64,000 nt of DNA from Nitrospira sp. (GCA_016788885.1 JAEURX010000040.1:1-64000), one strand, 5' to 3'. Numbered from the stretch's first letter, positions 54,279 through 64,000 are shown. Numbers and translations are program-made. The notes: generated by a model from the sequence alone, not told the origin.

Positions 54279-54905
54279 CTAGCGTGAGTAGAGTTCAACG
54301 ACCATCTGCTCGTTGACTGGGAGCACGATGTGCTCCTTGGTGGGCAAGGACCGAATGGTCCCTTTGCACGCTGCCCTGTCCAACTCAAGCCACTCCGGAA
54401 TACCACGACCATCGACTGCCGCCAATGCGCCCTGAATGGGGAGCAATTCACGGCTCTTCTCCCGAACCTCGATCGAATCTCCGGCTTTGACGAGGGCCCC
54501 AGGCGCCTTCACCTTCCGTCCGTTGAGCATCAAGTGGCCATGATTGACCAATTGCCTGGCTTCCTTTCTTGATGCACCGAAACCGAGCCGATATACAACG
54601 TTATCCAACCGGCACTCCAACAAGCGCAACAACGTATCGCCGGTCACGCCGGTCTGACGCTCGGCTCGCTCAAAAATGCCACGGAACTGGCACTCCTGGA
54701 GGCCATAGATTCTTTTCAGTTTCTGCTTCTCGCGTAACTGCAGACTGTAGTCGGATGTCCGCTGGCGAGCCTGACCATGCTGCCCAGGGGGATAACTCCG
54801 GCGCTCGATGGCGCACTTCTCGGTCATGCAACGAGACCCCTTCAAGAAGAGCTTTTCGCCTTCTCTCCGACACAAGCGGCAGACAGGTCCACTATATTTT
54901 GCCAC
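54279..54905 (-). CDS. rpsD: Ribosomal protein S4, 208 aa
   Basis: Primary 16S rRNA binder. N-terminal CRLCRREGEKLFLKGSRC has the C-x2-C...C zinc-type cysteines, and the S4 domain reads RLDNVVYRLGFGASRKEARQ..GHLMLNGRKV. Confidence 0.98.
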   Translation of the reverse strand: MAKYSGPVCRLCRREGEKLFLKGSRCMTEKCAIERRSYPPGQHGQARQRTSDYSLQLREKQKLKRIYGLQECQFRGIFERAERQTGVTGDTLLRLLECRLDNVVYRLGFGASRKEARQLVNHGHLMLNGRKVKAPGALVKAGDSIEVREKSRELLPIQGALAAVDGRGIPEWLELDRAACKGTIRSLPTKEHIVLPVNEQMVVELYSR

Positions 54906-54984
54906 GCTACTACCCCTCCTCTACCTCAACAACGTACGTACGACTAGATCGGCAACGATTATATTTTCACGCTGGAAGGCTGGC

Positions 54985-55368
54985 CTACACACGCCGACGC
55001 TTCGGCGGGCGGCAACCGTTGTGAGGGATCGGCGTGACATCGCGAATCAAATTGATGCGCAATCCAGCACTCTGCAGCGAACGAATGGCAGACTCTCGTC
55101 CCGCGCCTGGACCGTTGACGTACACATCCACCTGGCGCATCCCATTTTCCATCGCCTTCCGTGCCGCAGCCTCTCCCGCTCGCTGAGCCGCAAACGGCGT
55201 GCTCTTACGTGATCCCTTAAATCCCTGGTTCCCTGAGCTGGCCCATACCACCGTGTTGCCGCTCATATCGGTAATGGTCACAATCGTATTATTGAACGAT
55301 GCTTGGACATGCGCCACTCCGCTTTGGACAATCTTGCGTTCCTTCTTCTTCCCCTTCTTCACACTCAT
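54985..55368 (-). CDS. rpsK: Ribosomal protein S11, 127 aa
   Basis: Platform protein of the 30S subunit; [34 protein letters not shown] and the terminal [15 protein letters not shown] are diagnostic. Confidence 0.98.
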   Translation of the reverse strand: MSVKKGKKKERKIVQSGVAHVQASFNNTIVTITDMSGNTVVWASSGNQGFKGSRKSTPFAAQRAGEAAARKAMENGMRQVDVYVNGPGAGRESAIRSLQSAGLRINLIRDVTPIPHNGCRPPKRRRV

Positions 55369-55408
55369 AGCTTCTCCCTCAGCGCATGGCGCCTGATCGT
55401 TCTAACTC

Positions 55409-55798
55409 TTAGCCTCTGGAACCCGCGGGCTTCTGCGGCTTGCTACCGACACCAGCGCGACGACCTTTGCGGGTGCGCGCATTGGTTTTCGTCCGCTGTC
55501 CGCGGACCGGCAATCCCTTGCGATGCCGCAACCCACGAAACGTTCCAGTATCGACCAATCGCTTAATGTTCATCGAGACTTCTTTTCGCAAGTCACCCTC
55601 GACGCGATAGTCACGTTCGATGACTTCTCGAATTTTCACGATTTTGTCTTCACTGACATCTTTCACGCGAATGGATCCATCGACCCCTGCTTTTTTGAGG
55701 ATCTCCCGAGCGGCGACTCGACCGATTCCATAGACGTAGGTCAGTCCGATTTCGATTCGCTTGTCTTTTGGCAAATCCACGCCAGCAATACGTGCCAT
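55409..55798 (-). CDS. rpsM: Ribosomal protein S13, 129 aa
   Basis: Head protein of the 30S subunit; [33 protein letters not shown] and the basic end [20 protein letters not shown] are diagnostic. Confidence 0.98.
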   Translation of the reverse strand: MARIAGVDLPKDKRIEIGLTYVYGIGRVAAREILKKAGVDGSIRVKDVSEDKIVKIREVIERDYRVEGDLRKEVSMNIKRLVDTGTFRGLRHRKGLPVRGQRTKTNARTRKGRRAGVGSKPQKPAGSRG

Positions 55799-55933
55799 AA
55801 TTACCCCCTAATTCCTTCACTTCCTCGCATGGTAGGCTGGCTCGCCCAGTGTTTCAGCGCCACATTCGACGGAACCGTGTCGAATGACACTCCATGGTCG
55901 AAGACACCATGTGCCAAGGCAGCCGACATCGAG

Positions 55934-56047
55934 TTATCCCTGCCGTTGTTTGTGACGAGGATTGGCGCAGAGCACCCGCACCACCCCACGCCTGCGGACC
56001 ACTTTACATTTTGCACAAATCGGCTTCACTGACGACTTGACCTTCAT
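55934..56047 (-). CDS. rpmJ: Ribosomal protein L36, 37 aa
   Basis: Translated directly: [20 protein letters not shown], then [17 protein letters not shown]. The C-x2-C...C...H zinc ribbon is intact (C11, C14, C27, H32). Normal length of 37 residues, between infA and rpsM. Confidence 0.97.
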   Translation of the reverse strand: MKVKSSVKPICAKCKVVRRRGVVRVLCANPRHKQRQG

Positions 56048-56065
56048 AGCAATTCCATTTCTCCA

Positions 56066-56284
56066 CTACTTGAAGCGATAGGTAATCCTGCCCCGTGTTA
56101 AGTCATAGGGCGATAATTGCACTGTCACCTTATCGCCGGGAAGGATACGGATAAAATGCATGCGCATTTTCCCTGAAATGTGCGCCAAAATCCGGTGCCC
56201 ATGCTCCAGCTCTACGCGGAACATTGCGTTCGGAAGCGTCTCAGCTACCGTGCCGGTCACTTCTATGACATCTTCTTTTGGCAC
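56066..56284 (-). CDS. infA: Translation initiation factor IF-1, 72 aa
   Basis: OB-fold factor binding the ribosomal A site during initiation; [20 protein letters not shown] and [19 protein letters not shown] are diagnostic. Starts with MPKEDV. Confidence 0.97.
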   Translation of the reverse strand: MPKEDVIEVTGTVAETLPNAMFRVELEHGHRILAHISGKMRMHFIRILPGDKVTVQLSPYDLTRGRITYRFK

Positions 56285-56305
56285 GTATTGGCAACTCCCC
56301 CCGTC

Positions 56306-57061
56306 TTAATGTGACAACTGTGAAAGAATCCGCGCAGGCCCGCTGGGCTGGATGGCGATCGTATGTTCAAAATGTGCTGATAGACGTCCGTCTTCGGTCA
56401 CCGCCGTCCACCGATCTTCCAAAATGCGTACGGCACTTCCTCCCATATTGACCATCGGCTCGATGGCTAGCACCATTCCAACTTGTAGACGAGGCCCTTG
56501 CCCAGGGCGCCCATAATTGGGAACCTGCGGTTCCTCATGGAGCTGCCTTCCTATACCATGACCAACAAATTCAGTCACTACCGTAAATCCAGCTTGCTCC
56601 ACGTGACTCTGTATAGCATGAGACACGTCTGAGAGGCGATTACCGACCACGGCCTTCTCGATCCCGCAGTACATGGCAGCCTCAGTGACCTGAATAAGAC
56701 GCAAGGCCTCAGCTCTTACGTTTCCTACCGGAACGGTAACCGCCGAGTCTCCGTAAAATCCTGAAACGATGGCCCCGAGGTCTAGCCCAATGATATCGCC
56801 ATCTTTGAGCTTGCGTTTCGAAGGGATGCCGTGCACGACCTGTTCGTTGACTGAGGCGCAAAGGGTCTTGGGATAGTTCCGATAACCCTTGAACGCAGGA
56901 ACCGCCCCCCTTGAACGTATAGCTTCCTCAGCCATACGATCCAAATCATCTGTCGTGACCCCTGGCACAACCTTTCCTTTGAGTAACTCCAGCACCTCAG
57001 CCACAACCCTGGAGGCATGCGCCATCAGCGCAACCTCGTCCGGCGTCTTGAATACGATCAT
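56306..57061 (-). CDS. map: Methionine aminopeptidase type I, 251 aa
   Basis: Removes N-terminal methionine. Metal ligands lie in DGDIIGLDLGAIVSGFYGDSA, GHGIGRQLHEEP (histidine), AIEPMVN and TEDGRLSAHFEHTIAI. The start overlaps the adk stop by four bases. Confidence 0.97.
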   Translation of the reverse strand: MIVFKTPDEVALMAHASRVVAEVLELLKGKVVPGVTTDDLDRMAEEAIRSRGAVPAFKGYRNYPKTLCASVNEQVVHGIPSKRKLKDGDIIGLDLGAIVSGFYGDSAVTVPVGNVRAEALRLIQVTEAAMYCGIEKAVVGNRLSDVSHAIQSHVEQAGFTVVTEFVGHGIGRQLHEEPQVPNYGRPGQGPRLQVGMVLAIEPMVNMGGSAVRILEDRWTAVTEDGRLSAHFEHTIAIQPSGPARILSQLSH

Positions 57062-57714
57062 TTATGGCCAAGCCCAGCGAGCAAGCTTGAGAGCCTACCG
57101 TACACCTGCTCCATTTCGCCAGCGCCATCGAGATGACTGAGGACTCCCTTCTGCTCGTAGTATGCAATCAAGGGAGCCGTCTGCTCGTCATACACTTTTA
57201 AACGGGCCTCGATAGTCTCCGGCTTGTCATCGCTTCGTTGAACGAGGGGCTCGCTGCAGCGATCACACTGTCCCACGACCTTAGGTGGAGCAAAGTCAAC
57301 GTGAAACACGCTCTGACACTTCGGGCAGCTTCGGCGACCACTCAACCGCTTGACGATGTCCTCACGAGAAACTCGAAAATTGACGACACGATCAAGACTG
57401 AGCCCTTTTTGGCTCAACATTGCCTGGAGTTCTTCAGCTTGGGGGACGGTTCTCGGAAACCCATCGAGAATGAATCCCTTCTCACACGAACGCTCGGACA
57501 GTTTTTCTCGGACCATACCGATCACGACGGAATCGGGAACCAGTTTCCCGGCGTCCATACTTTTCTTGGCTTCGATTCCCAGCACGGTCTGATTCCGAAC
57601 GGCTTCACGCAGCAGATCTCCGGTGGAAATCTTCGGCCATCCGTACTGAGCGGTAACCCGATCAGCCTGTGTCCCTTTGCCAACGCCTGGAGCACCGAGA
57701 AATACAATTCGCAT
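57058..57714 (-). CDS. adk: Adenylate kinase with zinc-type lid, 218 aa
   Basis: Interconverts AMP, ADP and ATP. P-loop GAPGVGKGTQ, DGFPRT motif, and a long LID domain with four cysteines (CPKCQ and CDRCSE), the structural zinc site of the long bacterial form. Confidence 0.97.
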   Translation of the reverse strand: MRIVFLGAPGVGKGTQADRVTAQYGWPKISTGDLLREAVRNQTVLGIEAKKSMDAGKLVPDSVVIGMVREKLSERSCEKGFILDGFPRTVPQAEELQAMLSQKGLSLDRVVNFRVSREDIVKRLSGRRSCPKCQSVFHVDFAPPKVVGQCDRCSEPLVQRSDDKPETIEARLKVYDEQTAPLIAYYEQKGVLSHLDGAGEMEQVYGRLSSLLAGLGHK

Positions 57715-57720
57715 GCAGAC

Positions 57721-59034
57721 CTACGTTGTCCTGCCTCGGAGTTTTCCCTTTTGGAGGAATCCGTCGTAGTTTCGGTTCAACAAATGGGATTCGATCTGTT
57801 GCGCGGTATCCAATCCTACTCCGATCACGATGAGGAGAGACGTGCCGCCGAAATAAAATGGCATGTTCAATTTATAGATCAGAAACTCCGGAATCACACA
57901 CACGATGGCCAAATAAATCGCACCGGCGAAGGTAATTTTCGTAAGGACGGAGTAGATGTAATCAGAGGTTCGTTGTCCGGGCCGAATACCAGGGACGAAA
58001 CCACCATATTTTTTTAAATTATCTGCCATATCGACCGGGTTCATGACTACCGCAGTGTAGAAGAAACAGAAAAACACGATCAGGCCGACATACATCAGGG
58101 TATATAACAACGAACCAGGCGCGAGTTGAGCGCCAATGGCCTTGATCCACGGTGTTTCAAAAAACCCGGCGATGGTTGCCGGAAATGCGATGATCGACGA
58201 GGCAAATATCGGAGGAATAACCCCCGCTGTGTTGATCTTCAGCGGAATATGCGTACTCTGTCCGCCATAGACTCTACGGCCGATCACACGCTTGGCATAT
58301 TGCACCGGAACTTTTCGCCGGCCACTCTCCAGAAACACGATCGCCGCAACCACGCCGAACATGACGACGGTCAGGACGATCAACAAGGGGAAACTCAACT
58401 GCCCAACCTTGTACAAGTCGAAAGTCTGGGCGACGGCCGCAGGTAATCTGGCGACAATGCCAGCAAAAATAATCAAGGAAATGCCGTTACCGATGCCTCG
58501 TTCTGTGATCTGCTCTCCGAGCCACATCAAGAAGCCGGTGCCGGCACACAAGGTGATGACCGTCATAAAGCGGAAACCCCAGCCAGGTCCCAGCACAAAC
58601 GCTCCCTGGTTCATCTGCTCGAGACCGACGGCGATCCCGAATCCTTGAATCAAGGCAATGACGATCGTACCAAAGCGAGTATATTGAATGATCTTTTTAC
58701 GTCCGCGCTCCCCCTCTTTTGCCAGCTTTGAAAGATGCGGGATAACGACGGTCAGCAGCTGCAGAATGATAGAGGCGCTGATGTAGGGCATAATGCCCAG
58801 CGCAAAAATCGTCAACCTCGAGAGGGAGCCACCTGAGAAAATGTCCAAAAACCCAAGCAGGGCTCCGCCCTGTTTCTGCAGAAAATCAGACAGGGCTTCG
58901 CCGTTAATCCCAGGCGTGGGAATGTGCGCACCGACGCGGTACACAATCAACATTCCAAGCGTGAAGAGTACGCGCGTGCGAAGCTCAGGAATCTTGAAAA
59001 TGTTTTGGAAACTGGCTAGCAGACGCTCAAACAC
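57721..59034 (-). CDS. secY: Preprotein translocase subunit SecY, 437 aa
   Basis: Channel subunit of the Sec translocon with ten membrane helices; plug region after GINGEALSDFLQKQGG, GLEQMNQGAFVLG..GFLMWLGEQITERGIGNGIS and FVPGIRPGQRTSDY are characteristic. Start overlaps the rplO stop by eight bases. Confidence 0.98.
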   Translation of the reverse strand: MFERLLASFQNIFKIPELRTRVLFTLGMLIVYRVGAHIPTPGINGEALSDFLQKQGGALLGFLDIFSGGSLSRLTIFALGIMPYISASIILQLLTVVIPHLSKLAKEGERGRKKIIQYTRFGTIVIALIQGFGIAVGLEQMNQGAFVLGPGWGFRFMTVITLCAGTGFLMWLGEQITERGIGNGISLIIFAGIVARLPAAVAQTFDLYKVGQLSFPLLIVLTVVMFGVVAAIVFLESGRRKVPVQYAKRVIGRRVYGGQSTHIPLKINTAGVIPPIFASSIIAFPATIAGFFETPWIKAIGAQLAPGSLLYTLMYVGLIVFFCFFYTAVVMNPVDMADNLKKYGGFVPGIRPGQRTSDYIYSVLTKITFAGAIYLAIVCVIPEFLIYKLNMPFYFGGTSLLIVIGVGLDTAQQIESHLLNRNYDGFLQKGKLRGRTT

Positions 59035-59476
59035 AGGGAATGACCTCGGCCCTCCCCCCGGCTGCCTGAATCTTTGCCTCCGCTGATTTGCTGAATTTAT
59101 GAGCCTGGATCACCAGTGGCTTGGTCAGCTCACCTTGAGCCAGGATCTTAATCAGCTCTCCTTTGCGTCGAACAAGGCCTTCATTCATCAAGAGTTGGGG
59201 CGTAATAGCTTCGGTCGTTTCGAGACCAGCCAAGCTTTTTAAGTTGATGATCGTGTATTCAGTTCGAAATTGATTCGTGAATCCATATTTGGGAACCCGA
59301 CGGATCAAGGGCATTTGGCCACCTTCAAAGCCGGGGCGCTTTCCACCGCCAGACCTGGCCTTTAACCCTTTATGCCCCTTAGTGGCCGTCTTCCCATGAC
59401 CCGAGCCTGGGCCACGTCCGATTCGCTTTCGCTTGTGTTTCGCTCCGCGAGAGGGAGCAAGATCATGCAACTTCAT
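59027..59476 (-). CDS. rplO: Ribosomal protein L15, 149 aa
   Basis: MKLHDLAPSRGAKHKRKRIG followed by GRGPGSGHGKTATKGHKG is diagnostic; complete. Confidence 0.97.
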   Translation of the reverse strand: MKLHDLAPSRGAKHKRKRIGRGPGSGHGKTATKGHKGLKARSGGGKRPGFEGGQMPLIRRVPKYGFTNQFRTEYTIINLKSLAGLETTEAITPQLLMNEGLVRRKGELIKILAQGELTKPLVIQAHKFSKSAEAKIQAAGGRAEVIPCV

Positions 59477-59682
59477 TGGGGACTCACTTCCAGTAAATAG
59501 CCGACCTTCGCGATCATACCTTTGACTTGATCACTGGCAGGTCTCAGCACCGTGGCGTTGAGTTTTCTCAGCCCTAAGCCCCTCAATACGAGCCGATGCT
59601 TGTACGGCGTACCAATGGGGCTTCGCTTCAGGGTAATTCGTAGGCTCTGTTGAGAGCTTGCTGATTTCTTTTCAGTAGTCAT
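59473..59682 (-). CDS. rpmD: Ribosomal protein L30, 69 aa
   Basis: Short L30 with the core LRITLKRSPIGTPYKHRLVLRG minus its usual flanks; LGLRKLNATV follows. Overlaps rplO by four bases. Confidence 0.95.
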   Translation of the reverse strand: MTTEKKSASSQQSLRITLKRSPIGTPYKHRLVLRGLGLRKLNATVLRPASDQVKGMIAKVGYLLEVSPQ

Positions 59683-60185
59683 TAGACGTGCACCTGCGCA
59701 TCGCTGCCAACCGTGCGTCGGAGTCGCATCACTTCCTGTGGATCACACAGCTGTTGCAGTCCATTAAGGGTCGCCCTCACTGCGTTGAAGGGGTTTCCCC
59801 GCCCAAGGGTTTTGGCGATAATATTGTGAGCCCCGGCCAATTCGACCACAGCACGAACGGCGCCACCGGCAATGATCCCGGTACCATCCGCAGCCGGCTT
59901 TAACAAAACATGTTCGGCGCCAAAAAGGCCGTGCACTTCGTGAGGAATGGTTCCCGCCTTGATCGGCACCTTGACCAAGTGCTTCTTGGCCTGCTCGACG
60001 GCCTTGGAAATGGCTACCGGGACCTCGGCCGCCTTTCCTTTGCCGACTCCGACATACCCTTGCCCGTCCCCCACGACGACCAGGGCGCAAAAGTTGAAGC
60101 GCTTTCCGCCCTTCACAACCTTTGCGACGCGGTTGATGAATACCACTTTGTCTTTTAAGCTTAATTCTTCGGGATTCACTCGCAC
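59682..60185 (-). CDS. rpsE: Ribosomal protein S5, 167 aa
   Basis: Double-stranded-RNA-binding N-domain ([41 protein letters not shown]) and C-domain ([18 protein letters not shown]). Complete. Confidence 0.97.
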   Translation of the reverse strand: MRVNPEELSLKDKVVFINRVAKVVKGGKRFNFCALVVVGDGQGYVGVGKGKAAEVPVAISKAVEQAKKHLVKVPIKAGTIPHEVHGLFGAEHVLLKPAADGTGIIAGGAVRAVVELAGAHNIIAKTLGRGNPFNAVRATLNGLQQLCDPQEVMRLRRTVGSDAQVHV

Positions 60186-60261
60186 AACGTCATTCTCCTT
60201 TAGGTCGTCTCATGCGCTACCGACGAACAGCGGACGGCAGCCTTCTGGACATACGTTTCCC

Positions 60262-60627
60262 CTAAAACTGCAGGCCCCCTTCACGAGAGGCATCGGCCAG
60301 AGCCTTTACGCGTCCATGATAGAGGCGTCCGCCACGATCAAAGACGACGGTCGAAACCTTCGCCGCCTTTGCGCGTTCGGCAATCAGCTTACCAACCGCC
60401 TTGGCCCCTTCAATTCCACCCGTCGATTTCACTGATTTCCGGAGTGACTCGTCAAGCGTCGAGGCAGCGGCCACGGTATGACCGCGGAGATCGTCGATAA
60501 TTTGCGCATAGATATGGGCACGGCTCCGAAACACGTTGAGCCGAGGGCGATCGGTCGTACCAGCTACGGATTTTCGAACCCGCTGTTTGCGACGGGCTAA
60601 TTTTCTATTTTTCTCTTGAGTATTCAT
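60262..60627 (-). CDS. rplR: Ribosomal protein L18, 121 aa
   Basis: 5S rRNA binder; [29 protein letters not shown] and [19 protein letters not shown] are diagnostic. Confidence 0.97.
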   Translation of the reverse strand: MNTQEKNRKLARRKQRVRKSVAGTTDRPRLNVFRSRAHIYAQIIDDLRGHTVAAASTLDESLRKSVKSTGGIEGAKAVGKLIAERAKAAKVSTVVFDRGGRLYHGRVKALADASREGGLQF

Positions 60628-60636
60628 GAGCTGCCT

Positions 60637-61173
60637 CTACTTGCCGGTTTTGCCGGCCTTCTTTCTCAATACCTCACCAGCGTAACGAATGCCCTTTTGC
60701 TTGTATACGTCGGGAGGTTTAATGGATCGAATATTTGCCGCGACCTGTCCTACGAGACGCTTATCTATGCCGCGGATAGAAATCAAGGTCTGCTTGTCGA
60801 CTTTGACATCAATTCCCTGAGGAACCGTGTAGGTCACAGGATTGATGTAGCCAACGTTGAAGCTCATCTCTCTACCCTGGAGCTGAGCCTTGTATCCGAC
60901 ACCAGTTATCTCTAAGGCTTTTTCGTAGCCCTTTGTCACCCCTTGAACGATATTGCTCAGCTCAGCACGAACCAAGCCATGCATCGCACGGAGATCTCGG
61001 GCATCTCCCGCTCGGTTCACGACAAGATGTCCATCATTCACGGCAACACTTAATCCGTCGGTCAACTTCCAGTCCAGCTTGCCCATTGGCCCTTTGACCG
61101 ACACCAGACGACCGGCGACTTTAACATCCACCCCCGCTGGCACTGAAATTGGTTTCCGTCCAATCCTCGACAT
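60637..61173 (-). CDS. rplF: Ribosomal protein L6, 178 aa
   Basis: MSRIGRKPISVPAGVDV start and the conserved LRKKAGKTGK end with IRSIKPPDVYKQKGIRYAGE. Complete. Confidence 0.97.
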   Translation of the reverse strand: MSRIGRKPISVPAGVDVKVAGRLVSVKGPMGKLDWKLTDGLSVAVNDGHLVVNRAGDARDLRAMHGLVRAELSNIVQGVTKGYEKALEITGVGYKAQLQGREMSFNVGYINPVTYTVPQGIDVKVDKQTLISIRGIDKRLVGQVAANIRSIKPPDVYKQKGIRYAGEVLRKKAGKTGK

Positions 61174-61229
61174 ACGATCCCCGTTACGTTTCTTCGATCC
61201 AGTTATTACGGCGCCTTAACAAGGCCGTT

Positions 61230-61625
61230 TCACCACACAGAACAAAGTACTTCCCCGCCCAATCCGGCCTTTCTGGAATCCGCATCCGTCATCAGACCCT
61301 TTGATGTCGAGATGACGGCCAGACCGATGCCATTCCTGACCTTTGGGACGTCCTCTCGCCCAACGTAAACACGACGCCCCGGCTTGCTGACTCGTCGCAT
61401 ACCCGTGATCATCGGTCTCGCTTCGTCAACGTAGCGAAGTTGAACGGAGAACATTGGGTGCCCGTTCTCCTTTTGCTCATCGAATCCTTGAATGAAACCT
61501 TCCCGCCCAAGGATATTCAGAATTTGCCGCTTGACCTTTGAAACTGGGATTTTGACGACATCCTGGCGTCGACGAGCGGCATTCCCAAGACGCACCAGCA
61601 AATCAGCAATCGGATCAGTTATCAT
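61230..61625 (-). CDS. rpsH: Ribosomal protein S8, 131 aa
   Basis: MITDPIADLLVRLGNAARRR start and VISTSKGLMTDADSRKAGLG near the end are diagnostic. Confidence 0.97.
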   Translation of the reverse strand: MITDPIADLLVRLGNAARRRQDVVKIPVSKVKRQILNILGREGFIQGFDEQKENGHPMFSVQLRYVDEARPMITGMRRVSKPGRRVYVGREDVPKVRNGIGLAVISTSKGLMTDADSRKAGLGGEVLCSVW

Positions 61626-61673
61626 TCGTTCCTCTTTTACACTCGCGAGCTCATGCTCACCCCTCTTGGGGGA

Positions 61674-61859
61674 TTACCAACTTGACTTACGCACCCCAGG
61701 AATCTCACCCTTGAGGCTCAAGAATCTGAAACAAATACGGCACATGCGAAAGCGACGCAAAAACCCTCTTACCCTGCCGCAAATGCCACATCGATGATAA
61801 TCGCGACAAGAAAACTTTGATTTTACGGCCGCTTTATTCTTCAGCGCTAATCTTGACAC
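61674..61859 (-). CDS. rpsN: Ribosomal protein S14, zinc-binding type, 61 aa
   Basis: GTG start at 61859 preceded by AAGGGGG. 61 residues with C-x2-C (CGIC) and C-x2-C (CRIC), the short zinc-containing form, ending [11 protein letters not shown]. Confidence 0.96.
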   Translation of the reverse strand: MSRLALKNKAAVKSKFSCRDYHRCGICGRVRGFLRRFRMCRICFRFLSLKGEIPGVRKSSW

Positions 61860-61917
61860 ACAATCCCCCTTACTCGCGCCGCGACAGATCGCGGGCAAAG
61901 CTATTCACCAACGTCCA

Positions 61918-62571
61918 TTAGGTCCGAAACGGCATCCCAAGGTGTTTCAACAGTGCTTTGCCCTCATCGTTCGTTTGCGCTGTGGTCACGATGGTAATGT
62001 CCATTCCGTGAATGGAGGCCACACTGTCGTACTCGATCTCCGGAAAAATCAATTGCTCTTTCAATCCCAAGGTGTAGTTCCCGCGCCCGTCGAACGCCTT
62101 TGGAGAAATCCCGCGGAAGTCTCGAATACGCGGGAGAGCGAGAGTAATCAACCTGTCTAGGAACTCCCACATTCTTCGGCTACGCAGCGTAACTTTGGCG
62201 CCAATCGGCATACCCTGCCGTAATTTAAAACCAGCAATCGCCTTCTTGGCTCTTGTGGTTACAGGTTTTTGGCCGGTGATAATACCCAGCTCGTTCGCCG
62301 CACTCTCGAGCAATTTCACGTTTTGGATGGCTTCGCCCATGCCGACATTGAGCACGATGCGGTCGAGCCGGGGAACTTGCATCAAATTCCCATAAGCAAA
62401 TTCCTTCATCAGGGCTGGAATGACCTGATCGCGATAGGTATCCCTGAGCCTCGGTGAGAATTGGTGCTCCGTTCCGGCCTCCTGAGAAACCTCCGGCGTA
62501 GCGACTTCTTTTTTACCTGATGATTTGGGCGCAGCTCCCTTTCCGCCCTTACCCTTCTCTACTTTTGCCAT
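61918..62571 (-). CDS. rplE: Ribosomal protein L5 with N-terminal extension, 217 aa
   Basis: The core from [17 protein letters not shown] to the end is a normal L5 ([30 protein letters not shown]). About 38 residues rich in Lys, Gly, Ser and Ala precede it (starting [16 protein letters not shown]). AGGAAAG lies upstream of that ATG, and no better internal start is apparent, so the extension is probably translated. A basic, probably disordered extension of this kind is unusual for L5. Confidence 0.95.
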   Translation of the reverse strand: MAKVEKGKGGKGAAPKSSGKKEVATPEVSQEAGTEHQFSPRLRDTYRDQVIPALMKEFAYGNLMQVPRLDRIVLNVGMGEAIQNVKLLESAANELGIITGQKPVTTRAKKAIAGFKLRQGMPIGAKVTLRSRRMWEFLDRLITLALPRIRDFRGISPKAFDGRGNYTLGLKEQLIFPEIEYDSVASIHGMDITIVTTAQTNDEGKALLKHLGMPFRT

Positions 62572-62591
62572 GAACGTCTTTCCTGTTCCGA

Positions 62592-62918
62592 CTATTCGAC
62601 AGTTTCTTTTGATTTCTTACTCAGCCTGATCCGACGCCCATCTTCCTGGCGTCTAATCCCAAGGCGAGTCGGCTTCTTCGTCACTGGACACAAAAACATG
62701 ACATTTGAAATGGCGAGAGGGGCCTCACGCTCAAGAATTCCACCCTGCCGCAAGTTCTGATTCGGCTTCGTGTGACGCTTGATCATGTTGAGCTTTTCTA
62801 CGAGAACCTTTCCGTTCACCGTATCTACCGACAGAACTTTGCCGGATTTTCCCCGCTCACGCCCGGTCGTCACCACCACAGTGTCGCCCTTGCGAATTTT
62901 TGTTTTGATTCGTGCCAT
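62592..62918 (-). CDS. rplX: Ribosomal protein L24, 108 aa
   Basis: ATG at 62918 ([19 protein letters not shown] motif with [11 protein letters not shown]); [18 protein letters not shown]-like C-terminal ribbon present. The longer open frame upstream is not coding. Confidence 0.96.
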   Translation of the reverse strand: MARIKTKIRKGDTVVVTTGRERGKSGKVLSVDTVNGKVLVEKLNMIKRHTKPNQNLRQGGILEREAPLAISNVMFLCPVTKKPTRLGIRRQEDGRRIRLSKKSKETVE

Positions 62919-62944
62919 CCCTACCAGAACCTTTCTTCCGTCAA

Positions 62945-63313
62945 CTACAAGACTTCCGGCGCAAGCGAAATAATTTTCATGAACTTCTTCCAACGAAGCT
63001 CACGAGCCACCGGGCCGAAAATACGTGTACCCACAGGCTCCCCTTGGGCGTTAATCAAGACACAGGCGTTGCGGTCAAACTTGATGTAAGAACCATCGTC
63101 ACGCCGGACCTCTTTGGTCGTACGTACGATGACGGCCCGACTCACATCACCCTTCTTCACGCCAGCCTGAGGGATGGCCTCTTTCACTGCCACTACCACG
63201 ATGTCTCCCAGCGATCCATATCGACGCCTGGTCCCGCCGAGAACGTGAAAACACATGACTTGCTTCGCGCCGGAATTATCGGCCACATCCATGTATGTGT
63301 AATTCTGAATCAT
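62945..63313 (-). CDS. rplN: Ribosomal protein L14, 122 aa
   Basis: [20 protein letters not shown] start, [11 protein letters not shown] and FGPVARELR end motif; complete. Confidence 0.97.
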   Translation of the reverse strand: MIQNYTYMDVADNSGAKQVMCFHVLGGTRRRYGSLGDIVVVAVKEAIPQAGVKKGDVSRAVIVRTTKEVRRDDGSYIKFDRNACVLINAQGEPVGTRIFGPVARELRWKKFMKIISLAPEVL

Positions 63314-63372
63314 TCCCTGCCCTACTCACTGCCAAGAGTGCAACCCCTCGGCTGCTGAAGTGTAATCCGCGG

Positions 63373-63642
63373 TTACTTTTCCGGTTGGCCCTTGACCATG
63401 ACGCGAACCACGCGCCAATGCTTATCCTTACTGATGGGGCGTGTTTCGCTTAACTGCACCCGATCCCCTACCTTACACGCATTTCCCTCATCATGGGCCT
63501 TCAGTTTCGTGACCCGGCGGAGAACTTTCTTGTACACGGGATGAATGACAGAGCGTTCAACGGCAACAACGACGGTCTTATTCATCTTGTTGCTGACGAC
63601 ATTCCCATACCACTGACGTCGATGTTCTTGACCTTCCTTCAT
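63373..63642 (-). CDS. rpsQ: Ribosomal protein S17, 89 aa
   Basis: [18 protein letters not shown] and [20 protein letters not shown] then [20 protein letters not shown] are diagnostic. Confidence 0.97.
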   Translation of the reverse strand: MKEGQEHRRQWYGNVVSNKMNKTVVVAVERSVIHPVYKKVLRRVTKLKAHDEGNACKVGDRVQLSETRPISKDKHWRVVRVMVKGQPEK

Positions 63643-63656
63643 ACGCCCCTTCTCTC

Positions 63657-63893
63657 TTACTTCACGACCGCGTGACCGGTCTGCTCCTGCAACAGTTCCA
63701 GTTGACGTCTGACCGTCTTCACCCGGGCAATATCGCGCTTGGTCGAGCGCACTTGCATCGGATTTTCAAGGCGGCCAATGCCAAGCTGAAATCGAAAATT
63801 AAAGAGCTCTTGTCGCAGCTGTTTTTCTTTTTGTACTAACTCTTCAACAGAGAGCGCACTGAGATCTTTCACATCCATCACATCACCACTCAC
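63657..63893 (-). CDS. rpmC: Ribosomal protein L29, 78 aa
   Basis: [35 protein letters not shown] and RDIARVKTV are typical. Start at 63893 or the ATG five codons later (63878). Confidence 0.95.
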   Translation of the reverse strand: MSGDVMDVKDLSALSVEELVQKEKQLRQELFNFRFQLGIGRLENPMQVRSTKRDIARVKTVRRQLELLQEQTGHAVVK

Positions 63894-63905
63894 ACGAACT
63901 ACAGG

Positions 63906-64000
63906 TTACTGAAATTCACCACGGATCACGAACTTCGTCGCAATCGGTAGCTTGTACGAAGCTAACCGCAAGGCTTGCTTCGCAATGTCCGGAGCCACGC
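63906..64000 (-). CDS. rplP: Ribosomal protein L16, C-terminal fragment (cut by window edge)
   Basis: The last 30 or so codons read VAPDIAKQALRLASYKLPIA then TKFVIRGEFQ and stop at 63906-63908, the standard L16 end. The rest lies beyond the right edge. Confidence 0.93.
   Translation of the reverse strand, partial: VAPDIAKQALRLASYKLPIATKFVIRGEFQ

Overview
The window (about 60% GC, dense, almost everything on the minus strand) reads as a chromosome segment of a Nitrospira-type nitrite oxidiser (phylum Nitrospirota). Support: a nitrogen-acquisition locus combining cyanase, a ferredoxin-dependent nitrite reductase, a formate/nitrite channel, AmtB/PII/GlnD/GlnA, a urea ABC transporter with a porin, and a urease set that lacks ureE here. 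The taxon is an inference from gene content; no 16S gene is present.

Layout. 1-5044: groEL 3' end, then two divergent single-module GlnE-like nucleotidyltransferase genes, the second fused to ACT-like domains. 5045-8494: a small accessory patch with a Fic protein behind a near-perfect palindrome, a decayed copy of the GlnE-like 3' end, and a lower-GC membrane alpha/beta hydrolase. 8495-10460: a DJ-1/PfpI protein and a secreted TIM-barrel protein. 10781-23959 (minus): CBS protein, nirA with a coupled mini-wHTH, cynS, nirC; then porin-amtB-glnB-glnD-glnA; then nadE preceded by an unlisted 47-codon ORF. 24182-25096: lipoprotein. 25149-38379 (minus): porin-urtABCDE-lipoprotein-ureABCFGD, with four copies of a ~125 bp dispersed repeat in its gaps. 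38662-39612: a paralogue of the first lipoprotein. 39632-47432 (minus): GAF-GAF-ANTAR regulator, aroB, pilQPONM and a MerR-like HTH. 47567-52547: rapZ, hpf, rpoN, lptBAC. 52730-64000: the rplP-to-rplQ ribosomal/secY/rpoA operon.

The most interesting signal is a hidden RNA-level regulon. Upstream of nirC (two in tandem), nadE and the urea porin/urt/ure operon there are leader RNAs with two short hairpins whose six-base loops have A at position 1 and G at position 4 (in one tandem copy the first hairpin has a seven-base loop). The second hairpin shares its 3' arm with an intrinsic terminator. The three complete units start from recognisable sigma-70 promoters and have a 27-28 nt linker. This is the dual-hexaloop architecture bound by ANTAR antiterminators, and the window encodes a GAF-GAF-ANTAR protein (39632-40891). 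A variant hairpin pair without a terminator lies in front of the porin-amtB-glnB-glnD-glnA operon and could instead expose its Shine-Dalgarno. I infer that one ANTAR protein coordinates nitrite, cyanate, urea and ammonium acquisition and NAD synthesis, over and above PII/GlnD/GlnE control of glutamine synthetase.
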